A DNA stretch of 64,000 nucleotides from Impatiens glandulifera (lineage: Eukaryota; Streptophyta; Magnoliopsida; Ericales; Balsaminaceae). Position numbers and translations under genes: made by a program. Position 1 is the stretch's first letter; every line of letters starts with the position of its first letter. The DNA lies in contig NC_061864.1 in NCBI RefSeq assembly GCF_907164915.1, positions 5,911,389 to 5,975,388 of the forward strand. The letters are read 5' to 3'. Below are positions 15,465-28,300 of this stretch, in pieces. The notes below the pieces were generated by a model, which had not been told where the DNA came from, did not search any database, and saw only the letters and a list, made by a program, of their open reading frames with translations.

Positions 15465-15994
15465 AACATTTTCTTTTAAACTAGCATGTAGCACGTGCAT
15501 TTGCACGAATAATGATATAAAAACCCAAGAAAAAAATTACATTAAAATTGACTTTATAATTTAATTCAATACTTTTTTATCTAATTATTAAAAAATATGA
15601 CAAAATTTACTTTTATCCACTAGTTTTATTTAAAATTGTTTTGTTATTTTTTTAAGCCTATCCAAAATCATAGAAATTGAAAATATTCATTAGGTGAAAA
15701 TAAAAATAATTTCGATAAAACAAATTTTCAAATATTGAATTTTGGATCAAATTACCAATCAAATATAAAGTTCTACTGGGTCTTATATTACTTATTTGAA
15801 AAAAATAAGATTATTAAAGAAATCATCTAACAAATTCATTTAAGTTTTTTTTATATTTTTATATATTTATAATGATTTTAATTATTTAATAACTAAATTC
15901 AAATGTGCATTCTTAAACATTCGATTACACATTTAGGCATAAATTCTTAGGTTTTTTTATCATCAATGTTTGTGTTACTCAAGACGATATTTCT

Positions 15995-16195
15995 TTCATT
16001 AGGTTTTCTCACCAATGTTTGTGACATACATATAACATTTTTAATTTGATTTTTAACCGTTTTTAAGTTTATGGGCGGGTCAATCCACAATTCGACCCAA
16101 ATATTCATTTACTCTCACATATATATCAAAATTAACCATAGCTCTCGACCCGACAATCCAGACACTTTTGAAATTAAACATCATTATATATAAAT
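15995..16195 (+). repeat. Dispersed repeat, copy 1 of 2
   Basis: Contains acatacatataacattttta, then an aagtttatgggcgggtcaa-like block, then attaaccatagctctcgacc. The same order of words recurs about 310 bp downstream with scattered changes, so the two are related copies of one repeat. Confidence 0.6.
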
Positions 16196-16275
16196 ATTAG
16201 TTAGTTAAAAAGTTGAACTTATATTGTTAAAAAATTTCGCGTTCAACAAATTTTGTACTGAATTTAAAATATAAA

Positions 16276-16611
<336 letters not shown>

Positions 16612-18790
16612 TTTGGCATTGGTGATTAGATAGGTTGGTATTTATCATTTCATTTTAATTATAATGTACAATAAAGCCATTATGGGTGACAATGACAAAC
16701 ATATTACATATTTTATTTATTTAAATTTAAATGCATGCTATAAATTATCACACTTTCTTTTTTAAAGTCTATGATTAATTTAGTTTTAAAAAGTTTATGT
16801 ATTTAAATTCACATGTAAAAATATTAATAAAAGTTTTCCCAAAGTGATTGATTTTTTATTTGTTTATAATTTATTTGAACTGAAATATTTTGTATAAGTC
16901 ATTATTCCTCCTAGTTCATAAATTTGGAATTACATTATTCAACTTTTAATTTCAATTATGATTCAACCGATCTAATAGTTCGAACGAATAACTTATCATG
17001 AATAAAAAAAATTAAGTTAATAAAATAGATAAATTAATTAGAGCGATTAAGCCTATAAAAAACTCAAATCAATTTGAATAAATTAAATATTATATATCAT
17101 TAATTTAAATGAAATTAGCGTTCTTATGAATTTGTTCTTATACTTAATTTTTTGCTTTATATTTCTCATCCGCTACCAAACCTCATAAATGACATCTTAT
17201 GTCTTTATCATTAGTATTTAGTTATTATTTAAATTTAATTAATTATAAATATTTAGCTATTATTGGGTTTTTATATGTTTACGAAAGTAATTAAGTTTAA
17301 ATGATTATAAAAATATATAATTCACTCTAATTGATTCAATAAATTACTCTATTATTTTAAAGGATTTATCTTTTAACTTTAGTATATTTCATAAATATAA
17401 AAACAATAATAGTTAAATAATAACTAAATATTGATATAAAAAATATTATTAAAAATTACTGACAAAGAAAAACATTATCATGGATGGAAATATTTGCCTA
17501 CTTGTGATGTCACACACATGTGGATTAGAGGATCAAATCTCACCACCCATTTGGTCAACATCTCCTATATAACTTTTAAGAGACCTCTAACTTTTAACTA
17601 CATTGAAAATAAAATAAAATTATATATGTATAAAAAAATATTCATCTAAAAAAGTTAAAAAAATATATTACTTGTATGTACCCTTTAAGCAAAACATTCA
17701 GTCTAACAAAAAAATAATAATATATATTATAAGGATCAAAATATCCTCATATTTTATTTACCATTTTCTTAATATAGTTTATTCATTTATCTTTTAATTT
17801 ATCACCCATATTTTAAATTACATTTATTTTATAATTATTGTAAAGTGTATTATTATTATTATTATTATTTTATAAAAAAAATAAAATATTGTTTTTTATA
17901 TTACAAACTAAAAAAGTTTATTGGTGTAATTATATATTTTGTAAACAGTTTGTAAGGAATCCCAACAACCTAACTAAATTATAATGGTGAAATGGGTGGA
18001 GACAAAAATATTAAACAAGTAAATAGTCTATTTGATATAATAAATATATATTATTATTATTATTAACAATAATAATAATAATAACTAGGAAATCGATCCA
18101 TAATATTTTGTTTTTTAGATGGATTATTTTTAGTAACTTATCTTATTTGAGTATAATAAAAAGTTAAGTTATGTGAAAATAAAACAACTTAAATAAATAA
18201 TTTTAAATTACTTAAATAAAAAAAATAGTAAAAGAAATAAAATCAATAAAATATATATATATATTTTATACCAAATGAATGTAAACAAGTAGCACTTATG
18301 ATTATAGGTGTTAAATGAATGTGGAATTTGAGGAGTTTTATGCTATTTTTTTACATAAAAATAAATAAAAAATTGACTTTATCACAAATTGTAAATATGT
18401 AAAAACTAATTTAAAGTCATTCTATTCAAAATATGGATGAAATGCATCCATTTTTTTCTTCTTATATTGAATAGGATAGTATCTAATACATTTACATGGT
18501 TTCAATATTTTCGAAAACTTTGATTTATTGAATATTTATTTTTCTGGCTAATTAATTTTTTTTGATGAATTATAATTTGTTTCTTACGAGAAATTATTTT
18601 GTTTGAAATACAATGACGCCCATCTTATCATATTTTAATTTAGCGACATCGATGATTTTGATTTACGTAACTAATTACGTATAAATTAATGTCGATCCTT
18701 ATTACTTTTTTAGTAAACATATTGTTATGGAGAAACATAATAAATTTTGGTAACAAATCTCGTCTTAAATTAAAGTGAAAATAGTTATTA

Positions 18791-18802
18791 CGTGACGTCA
18801 CG
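18791..18802. promoter_or_regulatory. Perfect 12-bp palindrome CGTGACGTCACG
   Basis: The core TGACGTCA is the classical C-box type bZIP target and the flanks extend the symmetry. It lies about 760 bp upstream of the exportin 1 start codon. A regulatory role is inference only. Confidence 0.3.
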
Positions 18803-19446
18803 CAATGCTAGTTTTTTATATTTTAAAAATAAATAAATTATATTTTCATTATTTTTGTGTAGATGTTTTTTAATGTTAATGTTTATATTTTGTTTGTTTA
18901 TAATTGAATTAATAAATCTTGAATATTTCTCCAACCCAATGTTTGCCCTTCCAGATTTTTCAAATTGATTAAAAATATAACAAATCTTCATTGCTTCAAC
19001 AGAGCCCATTCACATCCCTGTACATTAGTTGGGTAAAATACTAAAAAGTTTGAAGTTTATAAAACTATTAAAAATTGTATTAGTTTAGTTTTTAGACATT
19101 ATATATGGTTTATTCATAACAATAATGATATAAAATATTAAGAAATTAACTTGATTAAATAAATAATGTTGACAAATTACAATTAAAACAATTACTATAA
19201 AATTCACAAAAACAAACGAGGCCTTAGAGTTGAACCATCTAATTTTTTCACACGCGCGTTCACACAATTTAATGAAAGTTTATTTTATTTTATTTTATTA
19301 TATTTGATATGATTTTATTTAAATAAATGATTGGAAATATTTTTGAAGACTTGGCTCTTTGTTTCGCTCCTGCTTGAATTTCAAGCTGTCTTCCGTCTTT
19401 CCAGAACGGCACTCTCTCTTACCGCTGTCTATAAACGCTTTCGAGC

Positions 19447-19454
19447 TAGGGTTT
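19447..19454 (+). promoter_or_regulatory. Telo-box TAGGGTTT upstream of exportin 1 start
   Basis: The motif TAGGGTTT (AAACCCTA on the other strand) lies about 110 bp before the start codon. Telo-boxes are common near plant genes for growth and translation functions. A second copy lies at 19529-19536. Confidence 0.4.
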
Positions 19455-19528
19455 TCCGGAATACGTTCTCTCTTATATATATTTCTAGGTTTTTGTTTTT
19501 TTTCAACAACTGTTATCTCTGCTCTTCT

Positions 19529-19536
19529 TAGGGTTT
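19529..19536 (+). promoter_or_regulatory. Second telo-box TAGGGTTT before exportin 1
   Basis: Same motif as at 19447, 29 bp before the ATG, so probably within the 5' leader. Confidence 0.4.
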
Positions 19537-19564
19537 ATCTGTGTTATTTTTAATTTCCTCCACC

Positions 19565-22298
19565 ATGGAGAAGCTTAGAGATTTGAGTCAGCCGATGGAC
19601 GTCGCCTTGCTAGACGCTACCGTCGCTGCCTTCTACGGCACTGGATCTAAAGAAGAGGTGCAACACTTATTCCTTTTCTTCTATTTCATTAGATTCTACT
19701 CTTATTACATACTCAACTGGTAAAATGTGCAACTCACTGCACGCACTCTAAACCTCTCGTAATTGTTCTTTTCTAAAACCTTTCATCATATCTTTTTATG
19801 TTTCTAAACCGGACCTGCATTATATTCTAAGACTGTTGGTGATGTATACGCTAGCTAGGGGTTATCACGATACTTTGATTTCGTAGTATTCTTTTGATTC
19901 GATAATGTGGATTACTTTATTCCAAGTGGGTTTATTGATTGACTGATTTAGAGAAATTGCAAGAGTTTGCTGTAAGTGATTCCATTAGATATCATTTCAT
20001 GCTTGTGGAGTTAAATTTAATTTTGCATCTCATTGTGCACATACCATGTGTCTCTTAGTCTCTGGGTATATTCATGAAATTTAGGTGTGGTAATGAAATG
20101 GGATTCCTTTCCTGAACCAATGACAAGCAAACTTGAGTCTTAAAGGCTGAAAATTTACAAATTTCAAACATTTGACTTAATGGATAGGTTATGTAAAAAC
20201 CCCTCTCCACAACAGATCTGTTTTAATCCATTAAGTTTTTGTATTAATAATGTTCAGCCAAAGGATAGAATGCCCAAATCACCAATTCATTTGTTTTGTA
20301 CATGCTGCCACACTTGTTATTGTTAATTTTACTTCTTTCTCCAAGAGTTGCATTCTAATTAAGGTTATCCTTTTATTGGCGGTGCAGAGGGCTGCTGCTG
20401 ATCATGTTTTGAGGGACTTGCAAAACAATCCAGAAATGTGGCTTCAAGTGGTTCATATTCTGACGAATGCGCACAATTTGAATACCAAATTTTTTGCTTT
20501 GCAGGTATAGTTGAGATTGTATTTCACTAGAATTTCTACAAGATATGTGAAATGCTAAATGCACATGTTACATACTTAACAAATCAAATTTTGGCACAGT
20601 GATTCTCTTCAGAAGATAATCCCAACACAACAAGGCCCTCCACTGGAGGCCAATTTGTTTCTCTTTTGATTAAATTCCTTCAAATTATTATTAATTTTGT
20701 GTCAAATGAAAGCGTACATTGAGTAGCAAGCAGCCAAAATTAGTAGTCCAGTGGAATTTATTCCTCTTTGTTCCAATGGAACTATTTTGTGTCTGTTTTA
20801 ATAACTTAGCTGTAAATTGGTTTACACATGTTTAGATATGATGCTTCTGAACTCAATCTGTCTGGTCTGATTTCTTAGTGCACATAAACATAAATTTTAT
20901 GTTCTTCTGTAAGACTGTAACACATGGAGATGTTAATAATAAGATACCTTTGCCTACATAAATATTTTCTTTTTGGGTCAGTCAAAAATATTTTAACGCG
21001 TTCCTTTATTAAGTGGAAGTATGATGTATTTGGGCATTTAACACGTGTTCTTTTTCAGATTTTGGAAGGTGTGATTAAGTATCGATGGAATGCATTGCCT
21101 GATGTACAACGTGATGGGATGAAAAACTACATATCCGAAGTCATTGTAAAGGTAATAGAAGTACAGCACTTAAAGACATCTTATGGCCACTTGTCTTCTA
21201 GTTTCTGTTCACTAAGCGAGTGGTAACTTTTCCACTTGATTTCCCTTTTTGTCCTCTTCAGTTATCAAGTGACGAGGGTTCATTTCGCCGGGAAAGATTG
21301 TATGTCAACAAACTGAATATTATATTGGTTCAGGTGATACATTCTAAGCTTTGTTAATATACTCTTTCTCCTAATTGTCACTATCTGGAAGTTAGTAATA
21401 TTTTCATATTTGTTGCATGAACAGATCTTAAAACATGAGTGGCCTGCAAGATGGCGAAGTTTCATTCCTGATCTTGTTGCTGCTGCAAAAACGAGTGAAA
21501 CTATTTGTGAAAATTGCATGGCCATACTGAAAGTATGTTATCTTTGTTTTTTGTTTTATTATCATGACTTTGTTATGAATTCTGGTAACGCTAAATTTTA
21601 TTTTTCAGCTTTTGAGTGAAGAAGTTTTTGATTTCTCAAGGGGTGAAATGACCCAACAAAAGATCAAAGAGTTGAAACAGTCATTAAATAGGTAATTTTT
21701 TTGAACATATTCTGCAGTTACAAATGAGTCTTACCATCTGTTCACATCTCTAACCAGTTTTTGTTGTATTATTCTATTTCAGTGAGTTTCAGCTCATCCA
21801 CGAGCTATGCATGTATGTCTTGTCAGCAGCATCACAGAGAACTGAGCTTATAAGGGCAACACTTGCCACTTTACATGCTTTTCTGTCCTGGATTCCTTTG
21901 GGTTATATATTTGAATCCCCATTGGTATGTTCCTGCCACAATTGAATTTAGTTATTCTGATTCTTTTACCAATGTAGTGTCATATTGCTAATGGGCTAGA
22001 TTTTAAGTCCATTCAATAATATTGCTTGCTGTAATGAATTTTTAAGAGTTGTACACTTTTCTCTACATTTTAGTCCACATTTGTAGTCTATATATACCAA
22101 CATCTAATGCTTTATCAGATGGATTCTCATCAGTTCTTTTGTATTTTCATTGTTGTATCAACAGCTTGAGACACTCTTAAATTTCTTACCTGCGCCGTCA
22201 TATCGGAACCTTACCCTTCAATGCTTGACTGAGGTATGTTAACCATTTATTAGCTAGTGTACTTTATTTTTCTTCTTTCTGTTAACTTTCCTCCCTGT

Positions 22299-22334
<36 letters not shown>

Positions 22335-25300
22335 CTTTTAGAATGTCATTCTCATATGTTGCTTATAATGTCATTCTCATATGTTGGATTTGCAGGTTGC
22401 TGCTCTTAGTTTTGGAGATTTCTACAACGTGCAATATGTCAAAATGTATAATGTATTCATAGTGCAACTACAGGTAGCTTTTGAAATGTGCATTTATGTC
22501 TTATTCATTCAGTCTATATGCATGCTTGCTGCTCGCTTCAATATGAGTCCATATATATGAATGATTTTTAAATGTAGTTTTTATATCTCCAAGTTTTTTG
22601 GTCCTGATCTGATGTCTTGACTTTTTCGTCTATGCTTTAGACAATACTTCCTCATAATACAAATGTACCTGATGCTTATGCCAATGGTTCTAGTGAGGAG
22701 CAGGTAGTTCCTTTGTCCATATTTTCCTCAATAACTATGAAATGGAAGTTGATGCTATTTTCTATTGCTGTTTACCCAGGCATTTCTTCAGAATCTGGCA
22801 CTCTTTTTCACCTCATTTTATAAGGCAAGTAAACTTTAACTTTCCTTGTTAGATTTACAATCTGCAGCATGACAGATTTTTTAAAATGTGATGCAGTATG
22901 CATTCCCCATTTGGGGATCCTACGGTGCTGTGCAGTATTTCTTCTCTTTTCAATAGAACCTTTATGCTCCCTATAGAAAATATCATGCTTCTGACAATCA
23001 AGTATGAAAATATCACGTTTCTGACAATCAAGCACACTTTCATGAATAATTCCAAACTTGATATTCTGTTTAATGTATGCTAATAGAATGCTGGTCTGTC
23101 TTGTGCCAAAAATAATTTCTCCAGTTATGGTGATCTAAATTTTGTATATCTCTGATTTTATTTGCCACTATCTTGCCTGCTAAAATCAATGATACACTGC
23201 TAATAATCAATCTAGTTATGAGTGTATTCCGTGTTACTTGATTGTATTGGCTCAATTTAGGTACCATAATTTTTCCTTAGAAGACTATCACTGCCTTTTG
23301 TCTTAGCCCACTGTGTCCTAAAAGTGCACCGCTGCTGTGCCTTAACAATCAGATTTCATACCTTATGTGCTGTCACTCTTAAAAATGTCAGATCAAGTGT
23401 TTTAGTTTGCTTTTTAGTCTAAGTATTGACATCATATTTAAAGCAATCCTATCATAATAACCTTTCACTTGGATTGTTATAGAAGTTGTTGTAATTGCAC
23501 AAGAGAAAAGGCATAATATACTTAACCTAGTAATTTCTTTTGGTATTCTTTTCGCTTATAGGCATCTCCTTTTTAGTTTTGCGTACATCTTTCATATCTA
23601 GAAGTTTGGTCATCTCTGAGATGAGGCTGGCCTTAAATTTGATTTATCGCACATACCCACATGCTTTATTTGTACTTGTATTATATGAACTGTTCCGAAA
23701 ATTGTATGACATGTTAATAAATTATGTCTTCATGTTTTTTTATTTTTGCTTTTGAGCATTAATATTTGTTGTTTCTATTAATATTTTATTTGTTCCTTAG
23801 CGCAGGCTCATATTCGCGTGCTAGAGTCTTCTGCGGAGAACGTGTCGATGCTTCTAATGGGCCTGGAGTATCTGATTAGTATTTCTTACGTGGATGACAC
23901 TGAGGTTTTCAAGGTACAGTTATTGTTGCATCTGCATGATGTTTTTTGTATTTTGAGGCGAATATGACCTATGGAGTTTGCAGGTTTGCCTGGACTACTG
24001 GAACTCATATGTACTTGAGTTGTTTGGCGCACATCATAATCTGGATAATCCTGCAATGACTGCTAACATGATGGGACTTCAGGCAAGATGTTTTGCTTAT
24101 GGTTGATTCAACCACATGCTATATACATAGTGATTTATTTCTCACTTCATTCTGTAGTCCTTTTAATCTATTTACAAATCTCTTCCTGTTCTGATAACAT
24201 CTAATCACATGCGATATTCCCAATCTTATGAAGTATTAATCTATTCCAAATTCTAGGAATGTATCCGTATCTTAGTGTGAATTGCTACCTGATTTCTATT
24301 GTTTTCCATTTTACTGTTACGTGTCATTGAAATAAATTCCTAAATCAGGTTTGCATTGATGATCACATTGAATTTTTTTTTTCTAAAAAAGATGGTGCAT
24401 AACATGCTCTTGCAAAAATGCACTTCATTTATTATACTTGTTAAATGTATATGAAAGATCTCAGCAAGCTTTATGTTTCTTTTGTATATTTGATGGTTGA
24501 TTATTATGTGCCTATGTTTCATAGCCTGCTATCATATACATGTGTTTATTTGTTTTATCCTTTATTTTTTACTAGAACTTTGTATTGTATGTTATTCAAA
24601 ACATGTTACTACACTTTATAGTTATGTATTTTTGGCTTATGCAGATTAGATAATTCATTTACTGTCTTGCAGATGCCATTTCCTGGAATTGTTGACGGTA
24701 TTGGTTCACAACTACTACAGCGGAGACAACTATATGCTGGAATAATGTCCAAGTTGAGGTTGTTAATGATATGCCGCATGGCTAAGCCCGAGGAAGTTCT
24801 GATTGTTGAGGATGAGAATGGCAATATAGTCCGTGAAACAATGAAGGACAATGATGTTCTTGTTCAATATAAGGTTTGTATTATTCAGTAATTTCTTTCT
24901 GTTGACAATTTATTACATTCATATCATATTATTCATCTGTTTAATTTTAAGTTAAATAGATTAAGAAGCTGTTGAAAGTGGCTATTCCAAAATTTATTCT
25001 GCTCTCACAAAAAGTTTATCAAATTCACCTCTTGTCTGTTTTTAACAATGTGTCTTAATCTTTAAGTTATATTTACCTTTGTTTGCATGTGAATTTTTTT
25101 CTCTGAAGTATTTTCTATTATCTACTTCCCAATTGTTCAGATATATACAATATCTTCAGAATTCTTAACTCTGACTTTGTTTCATTTGGTTCCTTTTATG
25201 ATTCAGAGCATGCGGGAGACTCTTATTTACTTGGCAAACCTTGACCATGAAGACACAGAGACACAGGTATAATTCATTTCAAAATTTGTCACATATTTGT

Positions 25301-28300
25301 TGTTTCTAGGCTTGAATTGCAAATACTGTGAAATTTTATTCTTTGTAGTAGAAAATACAAATAATGTGATCCAGTCTTTTTAATTTTTTGCAATTTTTTT
25401 GTATATACATGATATTGGCCTATTTTGATATATCTAATCTAACTTGCAAAAAATAAGTAAATTGTTCATGATTTGGCAACTGTTGCTGGCATAAGTTTTG
25501 TCAAATTCTCACATAGGATGGCTTCTATGTCAGCAATTTTTTGCTAACTTGGATATGCCCTATATCCATTCTGTGGAAGTAATTTTTCTATGTCAGTTGA
25601 ATGGGAATGATGGGATATCAAATAATTGACTGATAAGGCATCTACATGTGCTTTTGATGACAAGTTTTGTCTTGAGGTTTCAGTATCAATAGGGATGGAT
25701 TCTTTTGTTTTTGCAAGTTGGAAGGTGGGTCAATATCAATATGAGTCCACATATTGGCACATATCGAAGTTGTCAGAAGGTTCATTTGATATGTATATCT
25801 TATCCCTTTGTTGGATGATAATTTTGCATCTGGACCTTGTATCAAACTTCTTCTATGTGAAAGAAGAATGTTGTTAATACAAACAACTTACAGACCTAAG
25901 TTTGTAATAGAAGTGGTTGTATTAAAACAGGTCTAAGAAAAAGAAGTACTGTTCTTATAGGGAAATGTGTTAATGAGTATGACTCCTACTGCTATGTTCT
26001 TTGATGCTGAAACTAATACATTCCATGTAGCTTGCAACTCATACAGTATCATGTAACAGCTTATTAGCTGATAGGCCAACATTTGTTGTGGGTTCTATCT
26101 GTGGTTTCTCTTGTTTACAACATGTAATATATTCCTGGTCTAATCGTTAAAGTTTTTATATTATTTTTCAAAACATGTAATATATTTCTTCTTTTTGCAA
26201 TATCCTAGATGCTGAAGAAACTAAGCAAGCAACTCAGTGGTGAGGATTGGACATGGAACAACTTAAATACATTATGTTGGGCAATTGGCTCAATATCCGG
26301 GTCCATGGTGGAGGAGCAGGTACTATTTGTACCCTTGAAACTTGACTGGTGGTACCATATGAAGATAATTTTGTTTCAGTTTAATAGAAATTTGGACTTC
26401 AAACTGGGAATATGTCAAAATAAGAGGCTTATATTTACAAAATGCCAATTAACTCATTTCAAAGTTGGGCAGGAGAATTAAAATATTCAGGTTTGGAAAA
26501 CTTATTGACAATTAAATGATTGTTAAAAATGCGAGTGCAATTATTGACACTTTTGTAAGTACAAGCCCTTATCCAGGATATTGTGTTAAGTTTCCTAGTG
26601 CCACATCTTACAATTATCACAATTTTTTGTTTAATATCAGCAATTTCTAAAAAAATATGAATTCTTTTGCTTTGCACTAAGTCACATTTTAACTTTATTG
26701 TACTACTGCTATTCTTTCTTCACCTTTTGCAGGAGAACAGATTTTTAGTTATGGTGATCCGTGATCTACTCAATCTCTGTGAAATAACAAAAGGAAAAGA
26801 CAATAAAGCTGTGATTGCCAGTAACATTATGTATGAACGTTATACTGAAGTAACATTTTTACGTAGTCCCTATTTATGTTTCTCTGTTGATATCACATGT
26901 TATCAATTGCTTCTTCTTTGTTCCTTCCAAGTAGCTAAAAAGTAGTTAGTTTCTTCTATCATATGGGGTCCTTAACTCTTTGAAATAAATTATAAGTTTT
27001 TATTGTGGGATAATTGTTAGACGGACTAAAAGGTTTGTAACATTTCTCTGTTTTGCTGGAATTTGCATGTGGCTTTGTTGCCTTTAGGAATGTCATTCTC
27101 ATGTGTTTTTGATACAGAAACTAAATTGGGGGATCTTGAATGGTGGATCAGAATATGACCTGTGGCCAAAAGATTACCAAATTTATTTTATATTTAAATT
27201 AGATATTTTTGCTTAATAGATATTTATATTTTTATAATCCGTAAAATAGTATAATTGTTAGATTATTGTTTGATTTCTCTTAGGATCATGTTTAGTTCTA
27301 TAAAAGGGTCATAGTCATTTGATAACATTATACTTTTGACTCATGGTTAGATTAAGTTCCATATATTTCTCTTTCTGTATTCTCTTATCAATTAAACCCT
27401 AAGATGTGACATCTATCCTGTTATGTCATTGTTCAGGTATGTTGTTGGGCAATATCCTAGATTTCTTAGAGCTCACTGGAAATTCTTGAAGACAGTTGTC
27501 AACAAGTTATTTGAGTTCATGCATGAAACACACCCTGGGGTTCAGGTTAGTATTGATCATCATATCTTAAGAACAACTCTTTTGAGTAATTATGTTTATC
27601 TAGAATTCTTCTCTAAGCTATAGGTATGACTGTTAGCTAAACTCAATATATTATGGCCTAAGGACTGGTCTTCTATGTTATTCCAACCTTTTCTTTTTAT
27701 TATTTGTTCTATGTTCTTCTTAATCTTCAGTCTATCATACTTGATTTGCATGAAAATTTCTGATTTCACAACTATTTCAGGACATGGCCTGTGATACTTT
27801 CCTGAAAATTGTTCAGAAGTGCAAAAGGAAATTTGTGATTGTGCAGGTTATTGGATCCTTACTCTAATTATTCACTATCTTTTTATTTTGTGTGAATCTA
27901 AAATATTTGTTGTGCTAATGATTATTTTGCTTACAGGTTGGGGAAAACGAGCCATTTGTGTCTGAACTTTTGACAAGTCTTCCCACAACAATTGCTGATC
28001 TAGAGCCACACCAGATCCATACTTTCTATGAATCTGTGAGTATTTGTCATCACTGGTATTAGAATAATTTGCAGGATGTATAGTGCTGATGTAACTATGA
28101 CTTGGTTGTTATATTAGGTTGCTCAGATGATACAAGCAGAATCAGACCCTCAGAAAAGAGATGATTTTTTGCAGAGACTAATGGTGCTTCCCAATCAGGC
28201 AAGATAACTGGCTTAGTTCATTTTACTCCTCTCTCCATAAATATATTAGTTTGAGGTAGCATAGGAATGTAAAATTAGTCAGGGGGTATCATAATTTGTA

